Source: Candidatus Zixiibacteriota bacterium
Lineage (GTDB): Bacteria > Zixibacteria > MSB-5A5 > GN15 > FEB-12
Assembly (NCBI GenBank): GCA_020351995.1
Contig: CP070674.1
Span: 1,609,147-1,673,146, forward strand
Reading direction: 5' to 3'
DNA: 64,000 bases
The position numbers and the translations under genes are program-made. The notes beneath the pieces were generated by a model. The model had not been told where the DNA came from and did no database searches. It saw nothing but the letters and a program-made list of their open reading frames with translations. Below are positions 1 through 8,780 of this stretch, piece by piece; the stretch's first letter is position 1, and each line of letters starts with the position of its first letter.

Positions 1-398
1 GGGGAGTTTTCGGGCTGGTTCCGTCGTATACGGTCTCGGAAAATATCACTTTTCCTCTCGTCTTAGCGGCGGCACGCAAGAAAGTAAGTAAAGAACGTCT
101 GCTGAAGATGCTTACGGAGTTTTCCCTGTTGAAACAGGCAGGGACACTTCCCGACAAACTCACGCGAGTGGAGCACACACTGGTGCAACTGGCGCGAGCT
201 ACGGTCGCCAATCAGCCGCTTATTATAGTCGATGAACCGCTGGCGGGGCTGGATCAAAAGACGTACGAGCGGATTTATGACTATATGGTCAAGCTGGCGC
301 TGTCGGGCCGCTCGATGATAATTGTCAGTGGCGAGACTCTGCCGACGGATTTCCCCAACACCGACCGTTACCAGATAATGAACGGAGCCCTGGTGTGA
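1..398 (+). CDS. ftsE: FtsE-like cell-division ABC ATPase, 5' end outside window
   Basis: This is the C-terminal 131 residues of an ABC ATPase, open from base 3 to the TGA at 396-398. The Q-loop region reads GLVPSYTVSENITFPL, as in FtsE, and the Walker B is LIIVDEPLAGLD. Its stop overlaps the ftsX start (GTGA), which identifies it as the FtsE partner of the divisome-associated FtsEX complex that controls septal peptidoglycan hydrolysis at the inner membrane. Two things are odd. The LSGGEQQR signature is replaced by LTRVEHTL, and the switch-loop histidine (ATHD in FtsE) is missing in the corresponding MIIVSGET. ATP hydrolysis may therefore be weak or altered. The Walker A lies outside the window. 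Family assignment is secure; activity is uncertain. Confidence 0.82.
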   Translation, partial: GVFGLVPSYTVSENITFPLVLAAARKKVSKERLLKMLTEFSLLKQAGTLPDKLTRVEHTLVQLARATVANQPLIIVDEPLAGLDQKTYERIYDYMVKLALSGRSMIIVSGETLPTDFPNTDRYQIMNGALV

Positions 399-1255
399 TA
401 CGGATTCAGCATATTCTGAAAGAGCTTTTCCGCAATGTGTACCGTAATCCGGGAACGACGCTGAGCGGTTTTCTGTCGATGGGGCTGCTGTTTTTGCTGT
501 TTGACCTGTTCTGGGTAGCCGCGGGAACATCGAACAAGTTCTACTCAGAATTGATATCCGATCTTCAGATGGAGATTTTTGCTTCCGAGGCGGCACCCGA
601 TTCGACCCTTCCGGCCGTCGAGGACCGATTGGCATCTCTGCCGGGGGTTAGCACGGTGGAATATATATCCAAGCAAACCGCCCGGGAGCAATTGACCTCG
701 CTGGTAGGAATCGACCTGCTGGTAGGCTACGACACCATCAATCCGCTCCCTCGCTCGTATATACTTTCATTTACCGGTGATTATCTGACAATTGACGGGT
801 TGGCGGGCATCGAGCAGCAGGCGACGGCCATGGAAGGTATCTCGCACGCGTACTACAGCCGCAACTGGCTGGAGAAAGCCGAGCAAACAAAAGGGGTTAT
901 TCGCAATGTGGGGATGATACTCGGGGCGGTAATTCTGCTGGCGGTTCTTATAAGCACGGCGAACAATATGCGCTTAATGACGCGCGCGCGGGCAGTTGGA
1001 TTCCAGCAGATGCGTTTGCAGGGGGCGGGCGGACTGCTGCTGGCTTTTCCGTTTCTGATAGAAGGGCTGATACTGGCCGGGCTGTCAGCGGCAGCGGGCT
1101 GGATGGCAATCTTCTATGCCAAAGACCACGTAGATTTCACGCAGATAGAGATAATTTTCCCGAGTTCCAACGATATTCTGCTGTTCTGTTTCGCGGCGGC
1201 CATTCTGGGCACGTTGAGCGCGTTTCTCGGAATCAAACGTTTTCTGAGGCTTTAG
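395..1255 (+). CDS. ftsX: Cell-division permease-like protein FtsX
   Basis: This 286-residue FtsX-family membrane protein is the partner of FtsE and transmits its ATP cycle to a periplasmic hydrolase activator. I see a hydrophobic segment at about residues 20-44, a periplasmic domain up to about 165, and three more segments near 172-192, 212-240 and 258-283: the four-helix FtsX plan with one large extracytoplasmic loop. The GTG start overlaps the ftsE stop by four bases, implying translational coupling. The next gene encodes an EnvC-like activator, so the three genes form the standard septal hydrolysis module. Confidence 0.9.
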   Translation: MIRIQHILKELFRNVYRNPGTTLSGFLSMGLLFLLFDLFWVAAGTSNKFYSELISDLQMEIFASEAAPDSTLPAVEDRLASLPGVSTVEYISKQTAREQLTSLVGIDLLVGYDTINPLPRSYILSFTGDYLTIDGLAGIEQQATAMEGISHAYYSRNWLEKAEQTKGVIRNVGMILGAVILLAVLISTANNMRLMTRARAVGFQQMRLQGAGGLLLAFPFLIEGLILAGLSAAAGWMAIFYAKDHVDFTQIEIIFPSSNDILLFCFAAAILGTLSAFLGIKRFLRL

Positions 1256-1256
1256 T

Positions 1257-2423
1257 ATGAGATCACGAGTTCTCATTCTTTCGATTGTCTTTTCGCTATT
1301 GTGTCTGGTAGGCGCGCGCGCCGATGTCAAGGATGATATTCTGATTCAGCAGGAGGAAATGGAGCGTATTAAGAAAGAGGTCAAGGAAAGCAGGGAGAAG
1401 CTCGATTCACTGAAGCAGACGGAAGTCGATATTCAGAAGATGATATCGGAGGGCGATCAGAAGTTAGCGACCGACAAGAAGGTGATAGCTCGCCTGAACA
1501 GGCAACTCAGAGGACTGCAGAGCGATATCGCACAGACGGCTTCGGAGCTCGAAAACCGGCAACTGGAGCTGGATTTGTCGCGCCGTCGGTACCTGGGGAA
1601 TATCCGTCAATTCTACATTGCGACCCACAAGCCCCCGGAGATTTTTTCGGAGGACCCGAATGAAGAACTGGTGCTTCAGCGGCAGATAATTTACCTGACG
1701 GCTCTGGCGAGTTTTGAATCGGGGAATGTCGACCAGGCTTACCAGGTCGTGGAACAGACAATGCAGACGCAGGACGAGCTTACCGGCAAGACAAAGCATA
1801 TATCGAGCCTGAAAAGGAAGCGGGAGACGGCCAGTTCACTTGTGGTGAGCGCAAAGCGGAAACATCAAAAGACTCTTGAACAGGTCCGGCGGGAGAAGAC
1901 CGAGGAGGCGGATAAGATCCTGACGCTGGAACAGGCGGCCCGTGAGATGGAGGCCATTATTGCGCGTCTTCAACAGGAAATGGAAGACCGGCGCGCCAGA
2001 GAAGGTGTGACCGAGGGGCCATCGGTTTTCGCCACTCTCAAAGGGCAGTTATTGCCTCCGTGCCGGGGAGAGATTGTGGTGCCGTTCGGGGATGCCATCG
2101 ACCCGGTGACCAAGCTGAAGTCGTTTTCGTCCGGAATTTCGATAAAGGCCGGGTCTGGCAGCAAGGTGGCAGCGGTGGCATCGGGCTCGGTTTCTTACAT
2201 TGGCAATTTGCGCGGCTACGGGAATTTTATTATAATCAACCACGATGACCGTTACTACACCACCTATGCCGGTCTGAGCGACATAGTTGTCAGCGTTAAC
2301 GAGTACGTGCTGGCCGGCAACAAACTGGCCGTAGCGGACGCTGCCGGTGTAGTGAAATTTGAAATTCGTGAGGGTCGCAATCCGCTCGACCCGGTTACGT
2401 GGATTAGTATTGATTCCTTCTGA
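1257..2423 (+). CDS. envC: EnvC-like murein hydrolase activator (degenerate LytM domain)
   Basis: This 388-residue exported protein begins with a signal peptide (hydrophobic residues about 4-20, ending GARA). A long charged coiled coil follows at about 25-255, then a C-terminal LytM/M23 fold at about 268-385. The M23 zinc and catalytic positions are lost: the region after VPFG reads SSGISIKAGSG where active enzymes have H and D, and TTYAGL stands where they have YGHL. This is the pattern of EnvC/NlpD-type activators, which bind FtsX and switch on amidases rather than cutting murein themselves. It starts one base after the ftsX stop. Role from family and context: septal splitting during division. 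Confidence 0.85.
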   Translation: MRSRVLILSIVFSLLCLVGARADVKDDILIQQEEMERIKKEVKESREKLDSLKQTEVDIQKMISEGDQKLATDKKVIARLNRQLRGLQSDIAQTASELENRQLELDLSRRRYLGNIRQFYIATHKPPEIFSEDPNEELVLQRQIIYLTALASFESGNVDQAYQVVEQTMQTQDELTGKTKHISSLKRKRETASSLVVSAKRKHQKTLEQVRREKTEEADKILTLEQAAREMEAIIARLQQEMEDRRAREGVTEGPSVFATLKGQLLPPCRGEIVVPFGDAIDPVTKLKSFSSGISIKAGSGSKVAAVASGSVSYIGNLRGYGNFIIINHDDRYYTTYAGLSDIVVSVNEYVLAGNKLAVADAAGVVKFEIREGRNPLDPVTWISIDSF

Positions 2424-3546
2424 AAATGTCATATACCAAACGCGGGCGTGGACAATCCTTTCGCGTTCGTTTGAGCAGGGGCGGACGGCGGGGACGTATT
2501 TGCTTTTCGGTCCGGAAGGAACCGGCCGGTGGCTTCTGGCGGTATCGTTCGCGGCACTAGTCAATTGCGAAAAGCCGGATAAGTCCGGCGAAGGCTCCGG
2601 GTCAACGGTACCGTGCGGTGAGTGCCGGAACTGCCGCAACATATTCGGATTGAATTTCGAGGGGATGCATTTCGCCGTGCCGATCCCTCCGCATGAAAAC
2701 AAACTCGACCAGGCCATAGACCTGACCAACGAGGTGTTGACGGCCAAGAGAGAGGAGCCGTTCGCTATAGTCAGTTCCTCGGCCTCGACCAATATCCCGG
2801 TAGCGATGGCTCGCGAAATAAGACGTCAACTTTCTATGAAGTCCAGCAGTGGTATCCGGAGAGCAGTTATTTTCTACCAGATGGAGAAGATGAAGACGGC
2901 CTCGGCGGACGCGCTTCTTAAGATGATCGAGGAGCCGCCGGCGGATACCACCATTTTGCTGATAACGCAAAACCCGGATTCGCTGTTACCGACCATTCAG
3001 TCGCGTTCGCAAAAAATCAAGGTGAGCCCTTTTTCGGCACAGATTATTGAAAACTACCTGCTGAGTCACTACTCTGTATCGGAGAAAAAGGCCAGACTGA
3101 TGTCGAGAATTGCGGAAGGCTCGGTCGGTCGGGCGATTGACGCGCTCGAGGGCGCCGACGAAGACGAGGGGTCGACGCGCGGGGTGGCGCTTTTGCTGTT
3201 TAAATCCCTGTTTCTGGACAAGGGGCCGGAGACCCTGGCTCATATGAACGACGTTCTGGATCTTCGTGACCGCGGCGAATCCGAAGATTTGCTTCGCTTG
3301 TGGCAGTTGCTGATACGTGATTGTGCCCGTGTGTCGGTGACGGACGAGGATGATGAAATTGTGAACGTGGATTTCGGTACGGATATCAGAAAACTTGCCA
3401 GGTACTTCAACGATGCCGGTCTGTCGGCCCGTATGGTGGATGATATCAAAAATACGCTTGCTGACCTGCGGCTCAACGTGCATATTCAGGGCGCGTTAAT
3501 GGCACTGGCCTTGAGACTGAAGGCCCACATTCAAGCGGCCAACTGA
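2410..3546 (+). CDS. holB: DNA polymerase III delta' subunit (clamp loader)
   Basis: This 378-residue AAA+ clamp-loader protein works in the replisome, loading the sliding clamp with DnaX and delta. LLFGPEGTGRW replaces the Walker A, with no lysine, as is common for delta' subunits that do not hydrolyse ATP. A cysteine cluster (VNCEKP, then CGECRNC with F and H following) gives the zinc module, and LLKMIEEPPADTTILLIT and SRSQKI are family blocks. I prefer the TTG at 2410, behind GGA at 2401-2403; it overlaps the previous gene by 14 bases. TTG 2359 and GTG 2368 would give longer tails unlike the family. Downstream ricT follows after 36 bases. Confidence 0.86.
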   Translation: MIPSENVIYQTRAWTILSRSFEQGRTAGTYLLFGPEGTGRWLLAVSFAALVNCEKPDKSGEGSGSTVPCGECRNCRNIFGLNFEGMHFAVPIPPHENKLDQAIDLTNEVLTAKREEPFAIVSSSASTNIPVAMAREIRRQLSMKSSSGIRRAVIFYQMEKMKTASADALLKMIEEPPADTTILLITQNPDSLLPTIQSRSQKIKVSPFSAQIIENYLLSHYSVSEKKARLMSRIAEGSVGRAIDALEGADEDEGSTRGVALLLFKSLFLDKGPETLAHMNDVLDLRDRGESEDLLRLWQLLIRDCARVSVTDEDDEIVNVDFGTDIRKLARYFNDAGLSARMVDDIKNTLADLRLNVHIQGALMALALRLKAHIQAAN

Positions 3547-3582
3547 TTGATTTTTAAGCACTAAGCCAGTAAGGAGACGACT

Positions 3583-4485
3583 GTGGCCGAGCTATACCTG
3601 GTGGAATTCAAGGGCTCCCGCAAGGAGTATTTTTTTAATACTTATTATCATAGTCTGAAGCTGTCCGAGTATGTGATTATCCAGGCCGAGCGCGGGGAAG
3701 ATATCGGGCTTCTGTCCAAGAAAGTGGACGTAGAGATGAATTTCGAAGAAAGCGCCCGGCCCCGCTCGATTCTTCGTCCGGCCAGCGACGACGATAAAGC
3801 CAAGCTGGAAGAGATCCGTCAGAAGGAAATCACGCACGAGACGGAAGTGATCGAGATGATCAGGAAACATCGGCTGGAGATGAAGGTGGTCGATGTCGAG
3901 TGGCAGTTTGACGGCAATAAAATGACGGTGTTTTTTACGGCGGATCATCGTGTTGACTTTCGTGAACTGGTCAAGGACCTGGCGGCGCGATATAAAACTC
4001 GCATAGAGCTCAGGCAGATTGGTGTGCGTGATGAGGCTCGGCGTTTGGGAGGAGTCGGCATCTGCGGCCTTGAACAGTGCTGTAACGCGTTCATTACGGA
4101 GTTTGTGCCGATATCAACGCAGCAGGCTCGCGAGCAGGACCTTCCGCTCAACCCGTCGAAGATATCGGGGAATTGCGGGCGTCTGTTGTGCTGTTTGAGG
4201 TATGAGTCCGAGACCTATGAGACGTGTAAGCGCAGGTTCCCGCCACCGGGGGCGCGAGTAAGGGCAAAAACCGGCGAGGGGATTATTGAAAAGATCGATG
4301 TGTTTAATGAGCAGGCTGTCATAAAAGTTGAAGACGGCATCACGATAAGGGCCGGCGCCGGGGACATTCTTAGTGTCGAAGCGGAGCGTGCCGCGGAAGT
4401 CAAGCCAGCTGTAGCCGAACTCGACGAAGACGTCGAAGCCCAGGAAGAGCTAAAGAAGCTTGACGATAGTGAGAGAGCAAATTAG
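3583..4485 (+). CDS. ricT: PSP1-domain protein, RicT/YaaT family
   Basis: This 300-residue PSP1-domain protein is related to Bacillus RicT (YaaT), which forms a complex influencing RNA processing and phosphorelay activity. The conserved cysteine block is present: GICGLEQCC at about residues 163-171 and CGRLLCCLRYE at about 198-208, positions that carry an iron-sulfur centre in the family. A short acidic C-terminal tail follows. The GTG start at 3583 has a good Shine-Dalgarno (AAGGAG, 3570-3575). It lies between holB and metG, an arrangement common in many bacteria. The cellular role outside Firmicutes is not established, so only the family is certain. Confidence 0.88.
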   Translation: MAELYLVEFKGSRKEYFFNTYYHSLKLSEYVIIQAERGEDIGLLSKKVDVEMNFEESARPRSILRPASDDDKAKLEEIRQKEITHETEVIEMIRKHRLEMKVVDVEWQFDGNKMTVFFTADHRVDFRELVKDLAARYKTRIELRQIGVRDEARRLGGVGICGLEQCCNAFITEFVPISTQQAREQDLPLNPSKISGNCGRLLCCLRYESETYETCKRRFPPPGARVRAKTGEGIIEKIDVFNEQAVIKVEDGITIRAGAGDILSVEAERAAEVKPAVAELDEDVEAQEELKKLDDSERAN

Positions 4486-4509
4486 CTGACCAATAGAAGG
4501 AGCAAGGGA

Positions 4510-6432
4510 TTGGCGAAGCCCATTTATATAACCACGCCGATTTATTACGTAAACGATAAGCCGCATATCGGCCATGCTTACACGACTATCGCTGCTGATC
4601 TTATGACCCGGTTTTACCGGCTGGCGGGCAGAGAGGCATTCTTCCTGACCGGTACCGACGAGCATGGCAGCAAAGTGGCCGAGGCCGCGGAGGCGGCGGG
4701 TTTAACGGAAATCGAGTTTTGTGACCGGACTGTCGAGACGTTCAAGGAGGCATGGAAGAACCTATCGATAGAGAATGATGATTTTATCCGCACCACGTCG
4801 GAACGCCATTTCAAGGCGGTAGTGAAGATTCTCGATGCCATGCGAACGGCGAAGACGGATGATGGTCGGGATGTGGTCTATTCGGATTACTATGAGGGCT
4901 TGTATTGTACCGGTTGCGAGAAGTTTGTGACGGAAAGAGACCTCGTGAACGGAGTGTGCCCGGATCACAACCGTCCGCCCGAAAAGCTGAAGGAGAAAAA
5001 CTACTTTTTCCGCCTGACGGCCTTTCTGGATACAATCAAAGAGAAGATTGAGTCGAACGAGCTATTGATACTTCCCGATGAACGTCGTCGTGAGGTGTTG
5101 GGTCTGATAAATCAGGATCTGCCCGATTTTTCTCTTTCGCGCGAGCAGGTCAAGTGGGGTATTCCTCTTCCGTTCGATGAGAGCCAGCTTGCTTACGTGT
5201 GGGTGGATGCGTTGTCCAATTACATTTCAGCGATTGGTTATGCCGATGATCAGGCGAGTTTTGACAGGTGGTGGACCGGCGGTGAAATCGTTCACCTGAT
5301 GGCCAAGGACATACTCAAGTTCCACTGTCTGTACTGGCCGGCAATGTTGCTGGCGGCCAAGGTGAAACTTCCAGACGTGCTTTTCCTGCATGGTTTTTTC
5401 ACGGTGGACGGTGAGAAAATGTCCAAGACGCGAGGTAACCAGATTAGCCCGAATGATATGGTCGACGAGTTCGGGGCCGACGGTACGAGGTATTTGCTGT
5501 TGACGCAGTATCCCTTTGGAGTCGATGGCGACATTCAGGCCAAGCGGTTCGCGACTCAGTACAACGCCGACCTGGCCAACGACCTGGGTAATCTTGTTTC
5601 CCGGGTGGCCAAGATGATCGTAGCCAACTTTGACGGAAAGATGCCCGAACCGGTGAAAGAGATCGAAGGCCTGGATGAACTTCTGGCGCAGTCGGAGGCG
5701 CTGCCGGAAAGCGCCTACAGTCATATAAAGCACTTTCGCCTGGGCGACGCCATCGGGGACGCGATGAATTTGGTGCGGGCCACGAATAAATTCTTCAACG
5801 ACACGGCACCCTGGGTTCTGGCCAAAGAGGGCAAGGTCAAGGAAATGGGCGGGATTCTTTACGCCTGCAGTGAGATAATACGCATCGTTTCGATCATACT
5901 ATTTCCTGTCATGCCGAACAAGATGCGAGAGATACGAACGGTGTTCGGTCTGGACGACAGCACCCTGACGCTTGACAACGGCCGCAAGTTTTTCGAATTA
6001 CGGCCCGGGACGACGGTTGCGATCGGTGAGTCGGTGTTCCCGAGATTGAAAGCCGGTACCAAACCCGGCGAAACTAAGGCTGCTGGTAAAGAGGCAGCCG
6101 GGAGTGGAAGCGTGATTGATATGTCTGAATTTGGAAAGGTGGATCTTCGCGTTGCCGAGGTTATAAAAGCGGAACGCGTTGAAGGAGCCGACAAGCTGTT
6201 GAACCTTCAGATTGACCTTGGTGACGAGAAGCGCCAGATAGTGGCCGGGGTGGCCGAGTACTACACGCCGGAAGAGATTACCGGCATTAAGATTGTGGTC
6301 GTGGTCAATCTTAAACCGGCAACGATAAGAGGTATTGAGTCGAACGGTATGCTGCTGGCGGCTACCAGTGGAAAGAAGCTTGCCTTGTTGACACCGGATA
6401 CGGATTTGCCGCCCGGTGCCAAGGTCAGTTGA
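4510..6432 (+). CDS. metG: Methionyl-tRNA synthetase with C-terminal tRNA-binding domain
   Basis: This 640-residue class I enzyme charges initiator and elongator tRNA-Met. The ATP-binding signature appears as KPHIGHAY near the N-terminus and as GEKMSKTRGN at about residue 305. The zinc loop has CTGC at about 133-136 followed by CPDH, so the second pair is C-x-x-H rather than C-x-x-C. An anticodon-binding helical domain follows. From about 540 there is a fused Trbp111/EMAP-II-type tRNA-binding domain (GKVDLRVAEVIKAE ... GIESNGMLLA) as in dimeric MetRS. The start is TTG at 4510, with AAGGAG just upstream. The stop overlaps the tatD start by one base. Confidence 0.96.
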   Translation: MAKPIYITTPIYYVNDKPHIGHAYTTIAADLMTRFYRLAGREAFFLTGTDEHGSKVAEAAEAAGLTEIEFCDRTVETFKEAWKNLSIENDDFIRTTSERHFKAVVKILDAMRTAKTDDGRDVVYSDYYEGLYCTGCEKFVTERDLVNGVCPDHNRPPEKLKEKNYFFRLTAFLDTIKEKIESNELLILPDERRREVLGLINQDLPDFSLSREQVKWGIPLPFDESQLAYVWVDALSNYISAIGYADDQASFDRWWTGGEIVHLMAKDILKFHCLYWPAMLLAAKVKLPDVLFLHGFFTVDGEKMSKTRGNQISPNDMVDEFGADGTRYLLLTQYPFGVDGDIQAKRFATQYNADLANDLGNLVSRVAKMIVANFDGKMPEPVKEIEGLDELLAQSEALPESAYSHIKHFRLGDAIGDAMNLVRATNKFFNDTAPWVLAKEGKVKEMGGILYACSEIIRIVSIILFPVMPNKMREIRTVFGLDDSTLTLDNGRKFFELRPGTTVAIGESVFPRLKAGTKPGETKAAGKEAAGSGSVIDMSEFGKVDLRVAEVIKAERVEGADKLLNLQIDLGDEKRQIVAGVAEYYTPEEITGIKIVVVVNLKPATIRGIESNGMLLAATSGKKLALLTPDTDLPPGAKVS

Positions 6433-7208
6433 TGATAGACTCTCACTGTCATCTCAACTTCATCGATAAGAGCGGCACGGTTTCACAACTGGTGGATGAA
6501 GCCACCCGGGTTGGCGTTCATACCATTGTCAACATCGGCGCCGATCTTGACAGTTCGCTTGTATCCGTTGAATTAGCCAGGGAGTTTAAATCGGTTTACG
6601 CCACGGTAGGGGTGCATCCTCACGATGCCAGAACCGCGGATGATGATGCGATCAAAAGGATTCGGGGACTGGCTGATGAGAAGAAAGTGGTCGCGATCGG
6701 CGAGATTGGCCTGGACTACTACCGGGATCTGTCGCCGCGTAAGCTTCAAAGAAGGGTCTTTGAAGCTTTTCTGGATATGGCGGCAGAAGTAAAACTACCG
6801 GTGGTGATTCATACCCGTGAGGCCTTTGAAAACACGGTGGAAATCATCGAGAATTACGCGCCGAAACTGGTGGGCGGTGTGTTTCACTGTTTTCCGGGTG
6901 ATGTCAATGACGCCAGGCGCGTTTTCGATCTGGGATTCGTGATATCCGTGGGGGGGGTTATTACCTACCCGAAGTCGCGGATGGCGGATGTGGCGGCGGC
7001 GGTCCCGCTCGATAAAGTAATTCTTGAAACTGATGCGCCTTATCTTACACCGGTACCTTTTCGCGGGAAGACGAACCGCCCGGCGCTGGTGAAGCATGTT
7101 TATGACAAGCTGGCGGAGCTGAAGGGTATCAGCCCGGGGGAAGCAGAAAAAACGGTAGATCGTACTTGCCAGAAATTATTCGGGCTGGTTGAAACATTTG
7201 GTGGGTGA
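6432..7208 (+). CDS. tatD: TatD-family metal-dependent deoxyribonuclease
   Basis: This 258-residue TatD hydrolase starts at ATG 6432 as MIDSHCHLNF, which carries the first metal-binding pair (HxH). Other family blocks are VGVHPHDA, AIGEIGLDYYRD, VIHTRE, GVFHCFPG and LETDAPYLTPVPFRGK. Family members are 3'-5' exonucleases linked to DNA repair and quality control. The start overlaps the metG stop by one base (TGATG) and the stop overlaps rsmA in the same way, giving a tight metG-tatD-rsmA block found in many genomes. Confidence 0.93.
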   Translation: MIDSHCHLNFIDKSGTVSQLVDEATRVGVHTIVNIGADLDSSLVSVELAREFKSVYATVGVHPHDARTADDDAIKRIRGLADEKKVVAIGEIGLDYYRDLSPRKLQRRVFEAFLDMAAEVKLPVVIHTREAFENTVEIIENYAPKLVGGVFHCFPGDVNDARRVFDLGFVISVGGVITYPKSRMADVAAAVPLDKVILETDAPYLTPVPFRGKTNRPALVKHVYDKLAELKGISPGEAEKTVDRTCQKLFGLVETFGG

Positions 7209-8005
7209 TGGGTTCCTATCGAGCCAAGAAACGCCTGGGGCAGAATTTCCTCGAATCGCAAATCATCATTGATAAGCTGATGGAGGTAATAGCGCCTCAG
7301 CGCGGTGAGCGGATAATCGAAATCGGACCCGGTCGTGGAGCACTCACGCTGTCCCTGGCGTCAGCGAAGGCGCAGATCGCGACGGTTGAGTACGATAAGG
7401 ACCTGATAGGCTATTTGTCGAAATTGTTGCGGGGGTATGACAATGTCGAGATCATCCATGCGGATTTCCTGAAATACGAACCGGCATATAAGAGTTTCAA
7501 GCTGGTCGGTAACATTCCCTACAACATCACTTCGCCGGTGATTGAGTGGGCGGTGGCGCACAGCGATTCGATAACAGCCGCGTACCTTATGGTTCAGAAA
7601 GAGATGGCCGACCGGCTGGGTTCCGCACCGGGAAGTAAGAGCTGGTGTCCGATGGCCATTTTCACTCAACTTCATTTTGATATCGATATCTGTTTTGATG
7701 TGGCCGCGAAGCATTTCAGGCCACCACCGAAGGTTATATCGGCGGTTATAAGATTGACGCCACGGGAGCCTGCGGCAATTGAGGATTACGGGCATTTTGA
7801 GCGGCTTGTGCGGACATCATTCGGGCATCGACGCAAGACCCTGGTAAACAATCTTGTGCCGGAGCTGACGGCTGATAGACAGAAAGTTGTTGAGGCGCTT
7901 GGTAGCCTTGGTTTGACGGAAAAGGCGAGAGCGGAACAGATATCGACGGGGCATTTTTTAGCATTGACTAAACTTCTGGCCAAACATAACATATTCAGAG
8001 TATAA
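7208..8005 (+). CDS. rsmA: 16S rRNA dimethyladenosine transferase RsmA/KsgA
   Basis: This 265-residue SAM-dependent methyltransferase dimethylates two adjacent adenines near the 3' end of 16S rRNA during small-subunit assembly. AKKRLGQNFL is the family N-terminus, IIEIGPGRGALT the SAM-binding loop, and VGNIPYNITSPV the catalytic NxPY-type motif. The C-terminal helical domain is present (FGHRRKTLVNNL). The start ATG 7208 overlaps the tatD stop by one base (TGATG). A 35-base gap with a strong Shine-Dalgarno for the next gene follows. Confidence 0.95.
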   Translation: MGSYRAKKRLGQNFLESQIIIDKLMEVIAPQRGERIIEIGPGRGALTLSLASAKAQIATVEYDKDLIGYLSKLLRGYDNVEIIHADFLKYEPAYKSFKLVGNIPYNITSPVIEWAVAHSDSITAAYLMVQKEMADRLGSAPGSKSWCPMAIFTQLHFDIDICFDVAAKHFRPPPKVISAVIRLTPREPAAIEDYGHFERLVRTSFGHRRKTLVNNLVPELTADRQKVVEALGSLGLTEKARAEQISTGHFLALTKLLAKHNIFRV

Positions 8006-8040
8006 GTGAGCAGGAATCTTATCAAGATGAGGAGGCTTGA

Positions 8041-8772
8041 GTGTCTGGCCTGACGGTGAATATAGATTTAGTGGCTGTCCTGAGATCGGTGAGGCGGCTT
8101 AATGAGCCGGACCCCGCACAGGCGGCGGTACTATCGGAATTGGCCGGTGCCGATGGTATCGGGGTACAGGTGAGGCGCGACCGGAAGTATATTCGCGATC
8201 GTGACCTGTATATTCTCAAGAGTGTCGTGAAAACCAAGCTGGTCTGCGAGCTTCCTCCGGCCGATGAACTCATCGGCCTGGCGGCCGAAATCAAACCCTG
8301 GATGGTAATACTGGTCGCCGACCATGCTGATAGTGACAGCCCCGTCTCGCCGATAGATTTTGACAGCCCGGCCATTGATTTCGGTGGGATAACCGACCGA
8401 TTCAAGGGAATCGGTGTGAATGTCGGGTTCTTCGTGGGGCCAGAGAACGATGACATCAAGGGGGTCGCGAGGGCCGGAGCGACCGCAGTCCTTATCAACT
8501 GCTCAGGATACACCGACGCGCGGACAATAGAAGATGCCCAGAGTGAGCTAGACCGTATTGACCGTGCGGTCAGCGGGGCCTCGAAACAGGGGCTGGCCGT
8601 TTACGCCGGTCGGGGAGTTACCTACAAGAATATTCAGCCATTGGTGGAACTCGGTTATGTCGATGAATTTATCATCGGTCATGCCATTAATTCCCGGGCT
8701 ATGCTGGTTGGTTACGAACGGGCGGTAAAGGAAATGCTGGCCCTGACAAAGAGCCCCAGGGCCGGAGGTTAG
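8041..8772 (+). CDS. PdxJ-family TIM-barrel protein lacking the catalytic histidines
   Basis: The 243 residues align end to end with pyridoxine 5'-phosphate synthase PdxJ (similar length, same blocks: VNIDL, PDPAQAA, AGADGI, RDRDLYILK, EIKPWMVILV, YTDA, IGHAINSRA). The conserved histidines are gone: NIDH is NIDL at residue 10, HLREDRRHI is QVRRDRKYI, and NAGHGLTYHN is YAGRGVTYKN. The phosphate-binding C-terminal blocks look intact. Vitamin B6 synthesis by the normal mechanism is therefore doubtful; it may be a repurposed barrel. The GTG start has a perfect Shine-Dalgarno (GAGGAGG 8029-8035, five-base spacer), so the gene looks well translated. Lies between rsmA and rluD. Confidence 0.75.
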   Translation: MSGLTVNIDLVAVLRSVRRLNEPDPAQAAVLSELAGADGIGVQVRRDRKYIRDRDLYILKSVVKTKLVCELPPADELIGLAAEIKPWMVILVADHADSDSPVSPIDFDSPAIDFGGITDRFKGIGVNVGFFVGPENDDIKGVARAGATAVLINCSGYTDARTIEDAQSELDRIDRAVSGASKQGLAVYAGRGVTYKNIQPLVELGYVDEFIIGHAINSRAMLVGYERAVKEMLALTKSPRAGG

Positions 8773-8780
8773 GGGGGCCC

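Noticed and set aside
1970-2420. Loss of zinc ligands in the LytM domain of the EnvC-like protein
   Set aside because: Expected for EnvC/NlpD-type activators, which regulate amidases without being enzymes.
2500-2530. Missing Walker A lysine in HolB
   Set aside because: Loss of ATP-binding residues is normal for delta' subunits of the clamp loader.
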